DNA of 64,000 bases. Source: Microthrixaceae bacterium (lineage in GTDB: Bacteria > Actinomycetota > Acidimicrobiia > Acidimicrobiales > Microtrichaceae). Numbering within the stretch: position 1 is the first letter of the stretch; the number at the start of each line of letters is the position of its first letter. The stretch covers positions 62,001 to 126,000 of the forward strand of contig JAMLGM010000008.1 in the NCBI GenBank assembly GCA_023957975.1, given 5' to 3'. This document shows, piece after piece, positions 7,927 to 16,616 of this stretch. The translations under genes were made by a program, and so were the position numbers. The notes beneath the pieces were generated by a model, which did no database searches, was not told the origin of the DNA, and saw only the letters and a program-made list of their open reading frames with translations.

Positions 7927-8001
7927 TCGGACAACGTTCGGGCCGTGACGCTCGATCGCTACCCTTTGGCGACGTAACCGTTGGAGAGTGGAGCGAGGGT
8001 C

Positions 8002-8658
8002 GTGAAACGCCAGGACAAGGCCGACCGCATCGGCGAGATGCTCGACGAGATGTACCCCGAACAACCGATCCCGCTCGACCACCACGATCCCTACACCCTG
8101 CTCGTGGCCGTGGCGCTGTCGGCACAGACAACCGACAAGAAGGTCAACGAGGTGACCCCGGCGCTGTTCGCGAGGGCATCGACCCCTCAGGAGATGGCGT
8201 TGCTCGACCCCGAGGAGATCCGCGAGATCATCCGCGAGGTCGGCCTCGCGCCGACGAAGGCCAAGAACCTGTCGACGATGGCACATCAGATCGTCGAACA
8301 CGGGGGCGAGGTCGTCGCGGATTGGGAGTTTCTCGAATCGCTGGCCGGGGTCGGTCACAAGACCGCGAGTGTGGTGATGAGCCAGGCCTTCGACGTCCCG
8401 GCCTTCGCCGTCGACACGCACATCCATCGGCTCGCTCATCGGTGGGGGCTGTCGAACGGAACCACGGTGGATCGCACCGAACGCGATCTCAAGGCGGTGT
8501 TTCCCAAGGACACCTGGAACCGCCGTCACCTGCAGATCATCTTCTTCGGGCGCGAGCACTGCCCGGCGCGGAACCACGATCTGACGACCTGTCCGATCTG
8601 TTCGTGGGCGTCGACGAAGAAGATGCAGTCGGGCGCGGTCACACACTCGAAACGCTGA
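8002..8658 (+). CDS. nth: Endonuclease III (DNA glycosylase/AP lyase)
   Basis: 218 residues from GTG 8002, preceded by GAGCGAGGG. The helix-hairpin-helix LAGVGHKTA (114-122) holds the catalytic Lys120, and VDTH gives the catalytic Asp138. This base-excision enzyme removes oxidised pyrimidines. The C-terminal iron-sulfur loop is non-standard: E. coli-type C-x6-C-x2-C-x5-C is replaced by Cys187-x9-Cys197-x2-Cys200 with no fourth cysteine, so cluster binding is doubtful or uses another ligand. It is convergent with the C45-type hydrolase. Confidence 0.92.
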   Translation: MKRQDKADRIGEMLDEMYPEQPIPLDHHDPYTLLVAVALSAQTTDKKVNEVTPALFARASTPQEMALLDPEEIREIIREVGLAPTKAKNLSTMAHQIVEHGGEVVADWEFLESLAGVGHKTASVVMSQAFDVPAFAVDTHIHRLAHRWGLSNGTTVDRTERDLKAVFPKDTWNRRHLQIIFFGREHCPARNHDLTTCPICSWASTKKMQSGAVTHSKR

Positions 8659-8682
8659 ATCGAGATGCGCTGAATCGCAGCG
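8653..8682. repeat. Partial tandem repeat over the nth stop codon
   Basis: CGCTGAATCG occurs at 8653-8662 and again at 8668-8677 (15-bp period), repeating the TGA that ends nth. Divergence of the last five bases suggests an older event than the other repeats. Confidence 0.6.
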
Positions 8683-8702
8683 CGCGGCGACGTTGCCTCG
8701 GC

Positions 8703-10505
8703 TCAGCGGGCGTCGAGGTGCAAGATGTCGATCGAGAGCTTGCGCAGCGCCGAGGCCGACAGCGCTTTGGCCTGCTCGCGATGGGCTGCGGCGAACTCGA
8801 AGGGCGCCGAGTCCCGGCCGAGGGCGATCACCTCGTCGCGGTCGGTCGCCGCGGCGACCGGGTCGCCGAGTGAATGGTGGGCTCGTGAGCGGGCGAGGAG
8901 CAGCTTGGCTCGTGCGCCGGGGGTGCCCTCGAGGGTGAGCGCGTGGTCGACATGGGTGACCGCTCGGCCGGGGTCGCCGCACATCAGCGCGAGCTGGGCG
9001 GCGAAACGACGCAGGTTCGGCTCGTTCGGAACCCGCGCACACAGCGACTCGATCGCGGCCCGTGTCGTCGAGGGAGTTGCCCCGCCGAGGTGCCGCTGGA
9101 CGACCTCCGCGATCTCGTAGGAGACCGCCCGTTCGTCGAGAGCGAGCGGTCTGCCGCGGTGGTCGCGACCCCGAATCGGTCCGATGCCGATCTGTTCGTC
9201 GTCGACGACTCCCACGACGCCGACGGGCCCGTCCCAACTCCACGGCACGGTCGCGTACGGACCGAACCCGGTCGGGGTTGCGCCGACCGAGACATCGATC
9301 GACCGGGCTTGCGGATTCGACACGATCGAGGCCACCGAGTGGTGGGCCACCACGCTGTGGCCGCACAGGCGCACGATGTCGTCGCTCAGGTCGGTCTGAT
9401 CGATCGCCCCGAGGTCGCCCAACACCTCCTGCAGCGCGGCCGAGTCGATCGAACCGCGATGGTCTTCGACGAATCGCTCGAGTTGGCACTGGCGGTCGTC
9501 GGAATCGGTGGCGAAGTCGGGGGAGGCGACGACCTCTCCGGGGCGCAACTCGCTGCTCAGGTAGCGATTGGTGCAGGTCAGGTGGGTGTCGGCGGAGTCG
9601 CTGAGGGTGACGGCGGTGCGTTTGGCCGTGGTTTCGAGCACAGCGGCCCGGTTCTGCGACGCGGAGGAGATGAGCAGTCCCCAGGTCGAGGTGGCGCCGA
9701 GTCGCCGACCCGTCTCGATCGCCGAGTCGAGGGTGTCGCAGGTGCGGATGATCTCGTGGCCGAGGTCGATCACCGACGGGCCCGACCAGCCGACCTCGCG
9801 GTGGAATCGGGTGTGGACGCTCAAGGTCAGCCCGGCCTCGTTGAAACAGGTGATGCCCGGAGCGTCGAGGCCCCGCGTGGTGACGAATCCGTAGCGCAAC
9901 CCGTCGTCGGGATCGCAGAACACCACGGCCGGGGCACGGTCCCAGATCGAGCCTCCGGGAAAGTCGAAGTTCCGGGCATGGCGCAACGCCTCGTCGGAGG
10001 TCGCTGCGCCCCACACGGCCACCGCCGAACACATCGGTACCGCCGCCACCTGCAAGGGCTTGGTGAACATCGAGGTGCGGCCGACGACGCCGACCATGTT
10101 CTGCAGGGCCTCCATCACGAAGGTCGCGCTCACCCGGTCCGCCGGCAGGCCGAGTTCGGCGAAACCCGCCGCCGTGCGTTGCGCGTAGTCGGCGAAGTGC
10201 CCGGTGCGGATCCGGTGAAGCCTTCGACGTTGCCGGGCGAACACCGTGTCGACGATCCGTTCGACAGTACGGCGCTGTCGATGCGGCATTCCCGCGGCGA
10301 TCATCGTGGCCGCCATGGTCGGACGCTCGGCGTAGAGATCGATCGCGGCCTGAAACCCGCCGTCGGTCGCGGCGAGTTGGCCGAACTGTCGCCCCATCTC
10401 GACCTGAGTGCCCCGCAGGCGGTACACCCGCAACGGCAACACGTTGGCGGTGGCCAGCGCGTACGCCGTGCTGAGTTTGTGATCCGTGCTGCGTTCGTGA
10501 TCCAT
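8703..10505 (-). CDS. C45-family (acyl-CoA:6-APA acyltransferase-like) Ntn hydrolase
   Basis: 600 residues. MCSAVAVWGAAT around Cys159 and ARNFDF (177-182) match the N-terminal-nucleophile Cys and Arg-Asn-Asp motif of peptidase C45/penicillin acyltransferase-like proteins. In that family autocleavage before the Cys frees the nucleophile. The substrate is unknown; amide-bond hydrolysis or acyl transfer is the family role. The last about 120 residues are Ala/Arg-rich helical repeats resembling TPR, an uncommon appendage. Two tandem 18-bp units encode DHERST and DHKLST at the N-terminus, so the precise start (ATG 10505) may vary. Confidence 0.72.
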   Translation of the reverse strand: MDHERSTDHKLSTAYALATANVLPLRVYRLRGTQVEMGRQFGQLAATDGGFQAAIDLYAERPTMAATMIAAGMPHRQRRTVERIVDTVFARQRRRLHRIRTGHFADYAQRTAAGFAELGLPADRVSATFVMEALQNMVGVVGRTSMFTKPLQVAAVPMCSAVAVWGAATSDEALRHARNFDFPGGSIWDRAPAVVFCDPDDGLRYGFVTTRGLDAPGITCFNEAGLTLSVHTRFHREVGWSGPSVIDLGHEIIRTCDTLDSAIETGRRLGATSTWGLLISSASQNRAAVLETTAKRTAVTLSDSADTHLTCTNRYLSSELRPGEVVASPDFATDSDDRQCQLERFVEDHRGSIDSAALQEVLGDLGAIDQTDLSDDIVRLCGHSVVAHHSVASIVSNPQARSIDVSVGATPTGFGPYATVPWSWDGPVGVVGVVDDEQIGIGPIRGRDHRGRPLALDERAVSYEIAEVVQRHLGGATPSTTRAAIESLCARVPNEPNLRRFAAQLALMCGDPGRAVTHVDHALTLEGTPGARAKLLLARSRAHHSLGDPVAAATDRDEVIALGRDSAPFEFAAAHREQAKALSASALRKLSIDILHLDAR

Positions 10506-10527
10506 GCGGCGCTCGTGAGATCGGGCG

Positions 10528-11631
10528 CTATGACGGCCGGCGCGCGAGCGGGGGAGTGATTTCGCCGCTCCGCAGCGTCCGCATCACGTCGATCCGTTCC
10601 TGGGGGTCGCGGCTCAGCCGGTAGCGGTCGAACAGCGCCATGAGGAAGCTCAACATCACCATGTAGAACACCGTCGACCACCGCAGCCCGTAGACCCGCG
10701 AGTCGCCGCCGAATCGGGCGTCCACCCACACGATTGCGATGTTGATGGCGAGCGTCGCTAGGAACTGGGTGAACGAACTCGCCCACACCTTGCCGAAACG
10801 CCGGATGACCTGGCTGATGAGCGTGTTGGCGACGACCAGGACTGTCACGCCGATGGCGAGTTGAGTGTCGGTGGCCTGTACCCCGGGAATGACCTGGGAG
10901 AAAATCACGGCGATCAAGGCGCACAACATGATCTTTTCCACGAGGATCGCCGAGAAGAAACGCTCGCGACCGCGGCCCTCGTAGTCGCTCAGTTGCAGGT
11001 GATCGTCGACGCGCACGGTGAAAGGCCAATCGGGTGCGGGGATTCGCCCCCGCAGCGACCAGACCACGAACCCGATGAGGCCGAGCCCGCCGAAGATGAC
11101 CAACCACCCGATCGGATACTCGGCGAGGGTGTCGGTCACGTCGAACTGAGCGACGTGGATCCACCATTCTTGGGGCAACTTGATGAACACCCAGATGGCC
11201 GCAGCGAGGCCGGCGACTTGGCGGGACTTCAGGACGAACGGGTTCCAGCGGGTACGGATGGCCTCGTACGCGATGAAGTAGTACTCGAAGGTGTTCGGGA
11301 ACACCATGAGGATCCAACGCCATTGGGTGGCTTCGAAGAACGCGACGCCTACGAGACGAAATAAAAAGAGGAACCGGGCGATGTCGAAGGCCACCGGTTC
11401 GCGCCAGTTGCGCATCGTCGACAAGTACGCGATCGCTAGGTAGTAGACGTCGAGGGCCTTGTCATAGGACTGGTATCCCGGTAGATCGCTGTCGGTGAAG
11501 ATCTGAAAGATCGTCTGGTCGACACCGTCGATGATGAGCGCCAACACGATTGCTGGCAGCGGAAATTTCGGAATGAACAGTGGGACGACGAGTCGCAAGA
11601 CAACGACGGTCACCATGATGAAATCGGCCAC
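10528..11631 (-). CDS. Multi-pass membrane protein, unknown function
   Basis: 367 residues with about eight to nine hydrophobic segments, including VTVVVLRLVVPLFI at the N-terminus, GWLVIFGGLGLIGFVVW mid-protein and VFYMVMLSFLMALF near the end. A GTG at 11631 is used because AAGGAGG lies four bases upstream; an in-frame ATG at 11616 is too far from it. No transporter or enzyme motif is recognised. It ends 22 bp before the C45-type hydrolase start on the same strand, so the two are probably co-transcribed. Confidence 0.75.
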   Translation of the reverse strand: MADFIMVTVVVLRLVVPLFIPKFPLPAIVLALIIDGVDQTIFQIFTDSDLPGYQSYDKALDVYYLAIAYLSTMRNWREPVAFDIARFLFLFRLVGVAFFEATQWRWILMVFPNTFEYYFIAYEAIRTRWNPFVLKSRQVAGLAAAIWVFIKLPQEWWIHVAQFDVTDTLAEYPIGWLVIFGGLGLIGFVVWSLRGRIPAPDWPFTVRVDDHLQLSDYEGRGRERFFSAILVEKIMLCALIAVIFSQVIPGVQATDTQLAIGVTVLVVANTLISQVIRRFGKVWASSFTQFLATLAINIAIVWVDARFGGDSRVYGLRWSTVFYMVMLSFLMALFDRYRLSRDPQERIDVMRTLRSGEITPPLARRPS

Positions 11632-11653
11632 TGGCCCTCCTTGGCCCGCCACA

Positions 11654-11860
11654 CTAGGGCAGGTGGACCGCGTCGTAGCCCCTCAACGACTGGGACTCGG
11701 CCAGGTCGGCCGCGTCGGCGATGAGCGCTTCGGTCACCTCGACGATCACCAGTGAGTCGACGAGTGCGCTGAACGCTCGGCGCGCGCGTTGATACTGACG
11801 TGAGTCGAGACGTCCGCTCGTCGACGCCCGACAGTCGCGCGACCGGTCTACCGTGCTCGC
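11654..11860 (-). pseudogene. VapC/PIN-domain C-terminal remnant
   Basis: The frame directly after the acyl-CoA dehydrogenase stop stays open for 68 codons. Its last half reads IVEVTEALIADAADLAE then LRGYDAVHLP and a TAG. Helix plus LRxYDAVHL is the conserved C-terminal part of VapC-type PIN toxins, where the Asp is a metal ligand. The N-terminal active-site Asp region, a start codon and the usual final helix are missing. I infer a decayed toxin fragment left after a deletion or insertion next to the dehydrogenase gene. Alternatively, chance similarity. Confidence 0.55.
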
Positions 11861-14032
11861 TCAGTTGCTGATGAGGGGGTCGCGGGGGAGTCCGAGGATG
11901 CGTTCGCCGATCTGGTTGCGCTTGATCTCGGAGGTTCCGCCGGCGATCGACAGGCCGCGGTGCCACAACGCCAACATGTTCGACATCTCGCCGGGGCCCT
12001 CGTTGAACGCGGCGTCGGGACCGGTGAGGGCGGTGAAGATGGCGGTGGCCTCGTGGCCGTTCTCGCTGAGTACCAGCTTGGTGATCGCGCCTTCGGGGCC
12101 CGGTTCGCCGCCGGCGACCGCACGGTTGGCAGCGCGAAGGTTCAACAGGGTGCAGGCGTTGTCGTGGGCGATGTACTGGCCGATGCGTGCGGCGCCGCCG
12201 ATGAGTCGTTCGGGGTGCTGGTCGTGCATGGGGATGAACGACTCTCCGGGCATGTTCATGCCGCCTTGGCCACCGCCGATCGACACCGACTCGTTGCCGA
12301 GGGTCGAGCGGGCGACGGTCCAGCCGCCGTCGACCGGGCCGACCACGTCGTCGTCGGGGACGAACACGTCGTTGAAGAACACCTCGTTGAACTCCGACCC
12401 GCCCGAGGGCATCTTGATGGGCCGGACCTCGACGCCGTCGGCTTCCATGTCGATGACGACCATGGTGATGCCCTGGTGCTTGGGCACATCGGGGTTGGTG
12501 CGCACGGTGGCGAAGCCGTACTTGGAGTAGTGCGCGCCCGAGGTCCAGACCTTCTGGCCGTTGATGAGCCAGCCGCCATCCACCCGGGTCGCCCGGGTCT
12601 TGATCCCGGCGGCGTCGGAGCCGGCGTCGGGTTCGGAAAACAGCTGGCACCAGATGAGGTCCTGGTTGAGCGCCGGCTGCACCCAGCGGGCGATCTGATC
12701 GTCGTTCGCGTGCTGGATGAGAGTGAGAATGACCCAGCCGGTGATGCCATAGGCGGGCTTGCGCACCCCGGCGGCCTTGAACTCCTCTTCGATGACGAGC
12801 TGTTCGACGGCCCCTGCGGCACGGCCCCACGGCTTGGGCCAGTGCGGCATCGCGTAGCCCTCGGCCAACATGGCGGAGCGGGTCGCGGCGGAGTCGAGCC
12901 CCTTGACCCGCTCGGCGAAGGCGCGGACCTCGTCGCGGATCGGCTCGGCCTCTGGCGGCAGGTCGACCGAGCGCTCGCGCTGCACGCCATCGCGGGCCAA
13001 CTCGACGATGCGCTCGGCGCTCGCCTTTTCCGACAACAGCACCTTCATCGCGGTGGCGCGTCGCAGGTAGATGTGGGCGTCGTGTTCCCAGGTGAAGCCG
13101 ATGCCGCCGTGCACCTGCATGCACAACTGGCAGTTCCACTCAGCGGTGCCGATGGCGAGGGTTGCGGCGATGGCGCTCGAGATCGAGAGCTGGTCGCCGC
13201 CGCTGGCCTCGGCGCGGGCCGCGTCCCACACCGCCGCGGTGGCCAGTTCGGTTCCGACGGCCATGTTGGCGCAGTGGTGCTTGACGGCCTGGTAGGTGCC
13301 GATCACCCGCCCGAACTGCAGGCGTTCGTTGGCGTAGGCGGCAGCGAGGTCGGTGGTCTCACGGGCGATGCCCATCGCTTCGGCAGCGAAGTAGAGCCGT
13401 GCATAGTCGACGAGCGCACGGGCACCGCCGGCGATGACCGTCGCCGGTGCGGCATCCAGGGTGATGCGCGAGCTGCGGCGGGTCAGATCCAGGTTCTTCG
13501 GGGTCTCGACGGTGATCCCAGCGGCGGTGGTGTCGACGAGTGCGAGGTCCTCGCCGACCGCGATGGCCAACACGTTGGCGAGGGCGCCGCTGATGACGAC
13601 GCCGGCGTCGCCGTCGACCGTTGCGGACGCACCCGATCCGTTCAGCGTGAGGTCGTTGTCGATCGAGATCGCGGCAACCGTCGTGCCAGCGGCGAGTCCG
13701 CCGAGCCAGGCCACCTTGGCGGCCTCGTCACCCGAGGCGGCGATGGCGGCGGAGGCCACGATCGTGGGCACGTACGGGCCGGGAGCGGCGTGGCGTGCGA
13801 GCGCCTCGATGATCACGACCTGTTCGGGGGCGCCGTAACCCGATCCGCCGTGTTCCTCGGGAAGGTGCAGTCCGAGCCAGCCGAGCTCGGCCAGGTCGGA
13901 CCAGAACGTCGGCAGGGTCTCGTCGTCGGTGGTCAGCAGCGCGCGGGCCGCGCCCTTGGAATCGACGCGGGTCAGGAAGGCATCCGCGGTCTCGGCGAGG
14001 GTGCGGTGGTCGTCGGTGATGGCGATGGTCAT
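11861..14032 (-). CDS. Tandem (fused) acyl-CoA dehydrogenase
   Basis: 723 residues containing two acyl-CoA dehydrogenase modules. The first (about 1-340) has LGLHLPEEHGGSG and a C-terminal half with QVHGGIGFTWEHDAH. The second (about 360-723) has FSEPDAGSDAAGIKTRA and ends in GGTSEIKRNQIGERILG. The layout resembles FadE34-type double-length dehydrogenases of mycobacteria, which act on bulky (sterol side-chain) CoA esters with FAD; the substrate here is not known. The start ATG follows AGAGG, and GAGGTACCTC over that site is a 10-bp palindrome that could fold. Upstream on the same strand is the thiolase gene. Confidence 0.9.
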   Translation of the reverse strand: MTIAITDDHRTLAETADAFLTRVDSKGAARALLTTDDETLPTFWSDLAELGWLGLHLPEEHGGSGYGAPEQVVIIEALARHAAPGPYVPTIVASAAIAASGDEAAKVAWLGGLAAGTTVAAISIDNDLTLNGSGASATVDGDAGVVISGALANVLAIAVGEDLALVDTTAAGITVETPKNLDLTRRSSRITLDAAPATVIAGGARALVDYARLYFAAEAMGIARETTDLAAAYANERLQFGRVIGTYQAVKHHCANMAVGTELATAAVWDAARAEASGGDQLSISSAIAATLAIGTAEWNCQLCMQVHGGIGFTWEHDAHIYLRRATAMKVLLSEKASAERIVELARDGVQRERSVDLPPEAEPIRDEVRAFAERVKGLDSAATRSAMLAEGYAMPHWPKPWGRAAGAVEQLVIEEEFKAAGVRKPAYGITGWVILTLIQHANDDQIARWVQPALNQDLIWCQLFSEPDAGSDAAGIKTRATRVDGGWLINGQKVWTSGAHYSKYGFATVRTNPDVPKHQGITMVVIDMEADGVEVRPIKMPSGGSEFNEVFFNDVFVPDDDVVGPVDGGWTVARSTLGNESVSIGGGQGGMNMPGESFIPMHDQHPERLIGGAARIGQYIAHDNACTLLNLRAANRAVAGGEPGPEGAITKLVLSENGHEATAIFTALTGPDAAFNEGPGEMSNMLALWHRGLSIAGGTSEIKRNQIGERILGLPRDPLISN

Positions 14033-14091
14033 GGAGGTACCTCTCGTTCGGTTCGGTTCGTTCGGTTCGATCTGGTTGTCGGCGGTGTGGG

Positions 14092-15330
14092 TCAGATGCG
14101 CTCGATGATGACCGCCGGGGCCATGCCGCCCGCAGCGCACATCGTGACGAGCCCGAAGGTGCCGTCGGTGCGTTCGAGTTCGTCCAACACGGTGCCGATG
14201 AGCATCGCCCCGGTGGCGCCGATCGGGTGGCCGAGCGCGATGGCGCCGCCGTTAACGTTGATCTTGTTGCGGTCGATGTCGAGGTCGCGGATGAACTTCT
14301 CGGCCACGACGGCGAAGGCCTCGTTCACCTCGAACAGGTCGATGTCGTCCAAGGTCAGCCCGGCCTTGTCGAGCACCTTGCGTGCCGCGGGCACCGGGGC
14401 GTTCAACATCAGCGTCGGATCGTCGCCGACGTTGGCGAAGGCCCGGATGCGGGCGCGGGGCGTCAGCCCGTTGGCTTTCGCGTAGGCGTCGGAGGTCATG
14501 AGGATCGCGGCGGCGCCGTCGACCACACCGGAGCTGTTGCCGGCGTGATGAACGTGTTCGATGTCGAGGCCGGGGAACTTCTGGTGCACCAGCGATCGGA
14601 AGGTGGTGCCCTGATCGTCGAGCGGGTGGTCGGCCAGGGTCGTGAACGCCGGGGTCAATCCGGCGAGCGACTCGAGCGTCGTCTGGGGACGCGGGTACTC
14701 ATCGCGGTCGAGGGCGAGGGAGCCGTCGGGGTGATGGACGGCGATGAGTGACTTGTCGAAACGCCCCTCGGCCTGGGCGACCGCGGCGCGGCGTTGGGAT
14801 TCGAGGGAGAGCTCGTCGAGGGCCGAACGCGGGATCTTCTCGAGCGTCGCAATGACGTCGGCCGATACGCCCTGATGGGGTTGGGGGTGGATGGCACGAA
14901 GGTGTTCGTTGCCCGAGTCGAGGAAGGGCATCGGCGTGCGCGGCGAGTTCTCGCGATAGCTCGACATCATCTCGGATCCTCCGGCGATGACGACGTGTTC
15001 CATCCCGCTCATGATGGTGGCGGCGCCGAGGTTGGCCACGGTGATGCCCGACCCACAGAAGCGGTCGAGGGTGACCCCCGAGGCGAGGGTGTCGTAGCCG
15101 GCGTCGAGCGCGGCCATGCGCCCGAGGTCGCCGCCCTGGGTTCCGACCTGTCGGCTCGTGCCGAAAATGATGTCGTCGACCTCGGCGGTGTTGAGGTCGT
15201 TGCGCTCGGCGATTGCCTTGAGGACCGCGGCGCCGAGGTGCTGCGGGTGATGTCCGGTGAGGGCACCCTTGCCCGGCTTACCCCCGCCTCGCGGCGTGCG
15301 AACCGCATCGATGATCCATGCTTCGGTCAT
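14092..15330 (-). CDS. Thiolase (acetyl-CoA C-acyltransferase)
   Basis: 412 residues, full length for thiolases. Nucleophile Cys92 lies in RFCGSGITVAN, the His in ALGHPIGATGAM (about 368) and the second Cys in MCAAGGMAPA (about 398). It cleaves 3-ketoacyl-CoA (or condenses acetyl-CoA) and probably completes the beta-oxidation step of the neighbouring double dehydrogenase. It starts 33 bp after the hydrolase stop, and an inverted repeat AGAAT-N3-ATTCT lies 28-40 bp upstream of its ATG. Confidence 0.92.
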   Translation of the reverse strand: MTEAWIIDAVRTPRGGGKPGKGALTGHHPQHLGAAVLKAIAERNDLNTAEVDDIIFGTSRQVGTQGGDLGRMAALDAGYDTLASGVTLDRFCGSGITVANLGAATIMSGMEHVVIAGGSEMMSSYRENSPRTPMPFLDSGNEHLRAIHPQPHQGVSADVIATLEKIPRSALDELSLESQRRAAVAQAEGRFDKSLIAVHHPDGSLALDRDEYPRPQTTLESLAGLTPAFTTLADHPLDDQGTTFRSLVHQKFPGLDIEHVHHAGNSSGVVDGAAAILMTSDAYAKANGLTPRARIRAFANVGDDPTLMLNAPVPAARKVLDKAGLTLDDIDLFEVNEAFAVVAEKFIRDLDIDRNKINVNGGAIALGHPIGATGAMLIGTVLDELERTDGTFGLVTMCAAGGMAPAVIIERI

Positions 15331-15357
15331 GTGTCCAAACCCCCTGGAGCTAATTTG

Positions 15358-15370
15358 AGAATCCTATTCT
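15358..15370. promoter_or_regulatory. Inverted repeat, possible TetR-type operator
   Basis: AGAATCCTATTCT has 5-bp arms and a 3-bp spacer, and covers the TAG of the upstream hydrolase gene. On the minus strand TAGAAT within it could also serve as a -10 box for the thiolase. It resembles operators used by TetR-type regulators of lipid and sterol catabolism in related bacteria. Confidence 0.35.
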
Positions 15371-16545
15371 AAATCCGTGGCCGGCGAGCCGAAATCGTGG
15401 TCGGTGAGCCAACGGGTGATGATGCCCACGGCCTCGGCGAGCTTCGGGCGCTGGTCGTCGCCGAGGTAGTAGTGGGTCGCCCCGTCGATGCAGTGCAGTT
15501 CCTTGTCCTCGTGGCCGATGGCGTCGTAGAGGTCCAACGCGAACTGGGGCAGACAGATGTTGTCGGCGCTGTTGTAGATGACCAGCGCCGGAATCGAGAT
15601 CGTCGCCGCAGCGCGCGGCCCGTCGCCGTTGGCGTCGTCGAGGCTCCACTGCGACAGCCAACTGCGCAGCGTACAGAACCGGGCGAGGCCGACGGGGCCG
15701 TTGTTGACCACCCGCGGATCACCGAGGAACGACACGCCGACCTCGCGGTCGTTCGGATCGATGGTCCCGTCGAGCGCGGCCGGATCCGCCATCGTGCCGT
15801 GCACGACGAATGCGAACTCCTCGTTGTCCCGGCCGGAGGCCCGAAGTTCCGCGAGCTTGGCCTTCACCCATGCGGTGATACGCCGGTTCCGTGCCACTTG
15901 CGCCGCACGGTAGCGCTCGAGCCACTCGCGGTCGTAGGGGGGTTGTGGGGCGTCGGGGCCGTAGAGATCGAAGGCCGGGTCGCGGTCGTCCGGGTTCGAC
16001 TCGTCGCGTACCGCGGGGTCGAGCGACAGGGTGAGGGTGCCGTGGCGCGACGGGTGCGCGGCGAGCAGCATGATCCCATCGGCGGGGATGAGGTCTGCGG
16101 CGGTGAGGTCGGGCGGATCGCCCGCCGGCGTTTCGGTGAGCGTCGGGTGTTCGGCCTGCGATTGGTAGAACAGCGACAGCGAACCGCCTCCCGACCACCC
16201 GGCGAGCACGACCTTGGCGTAGCCCAGGCGTTGCTTGGCGTCGCGGATGCAGGCGCCGAGGTCGAGCACGACCTTTTCCATGATGAGGGCGAAGTCGGCC
16301 CGGTAGTGGCTGTTGCAGTAGATGACGTGATGTCCCGCCTTGGCGAGACCGCGCACCATCGGCAGGTACGCGCCCGCTCCGACCGGATGCATGAACACGA
16401 TGACCGTGTCGCTGTCCACCCCGACCGGCTTGAGGAGATACGACTCGCACAACACGACGCCCTCGTCACCGCCGTAGGTGTCTTTGAACGCTGCCTGTTC
16501 GACCCTAACGATCGGGTACGCGATGGTCTCGACTTTGTGGCCCAC
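15364..16545 (-). CDS. Alpha/beta-fold hydrolase
   Basis: 393 residues from GTG 16545, which follows AGGGGGG; the frame further upstream is Arg-rich and unlike protein. FMHPVGAGAYLPM suggests the oxyanion loop, GWSGGGS the nucleophile elbow and GATHYYLG the catalytic His. An insertion of about 90 residues after the elbow holds a Pro/Asp-rich lid. It probably acts on an ester or thioester within the neighbouring lipid-catabolic genes. No close family assignment is possible by eye. Confidence 0.78.
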   Translation of the reverse strand: MGHKVETIAYPIVRVEQAAFKDTYGGDEGVVLCESYLLKPVGVDSDTVIVFMHPVGAGAYLPMVRGLAKAGHHVIYCNSHYRADFALIMEKVVLDLGACIRDAKQRLGYAKVVLAGWSGGGSLSLFYQSQAEHPTLTETPAGDPPDLTAADLIPADGIMLLAAHPSRHGTLTLSLDPAVRDESNPDDRDPAFDLYGPDAPQPPYDREWLERYRAAQVARNRRITAWVKAKLAELRASGRDNEEFAFVVHGTMADPAALDGTIDPNDREVGVSFLGDPRVVNNGPVGLARFCTLRSWLSQWSLDDANGDGPRAAATISIPALVIYNSADNICLPQFALDLYDAIGHEDKELHCIDGATHYYLGDDQRPKLAEAVGIITRWLTDHDFGSPATDLE

Positions 16546-16578
16546 GAGGCCCCCCTGATGTGGTGTTGTGGTGTCGCC

Positions 16579-16606
16579 TTGCGTGTTGCGTGTTGCGTGT
16601 TGCGTG
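16579..16606. repeat. 7-bp tandem repeat between two catabolic genes
   Basis: TTGCGTG is repeated four times without change just after the HsaA-like gene and upstream of the hydrolase start. It is a simple slippage-prone array with no coding role. Confidence 0.85.
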
Positions 16607-16616
16607 CGGCGTGGAC

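Noticed and set aside
7981-8001. TTG 7981 as the nth start
   Set aside because: GTG 8002 has a purine-rich site at proper distance and the extra residues have no counterpart in the family.
7708-10032. 774-codon open frame on the minus strand
   Set aside because: Arg/Pro-rich shadow overlapping nth and the C45-type gene; no motif, while both overlapped genes have clear family motifs.
11960-14485. 841-codon open frame on the plus strand
   Set aside because: Antisense to the double acyl-CoA dehydrogenase and thiolase; Gly/Val-rich composition typical of a high-GC antisense frame.
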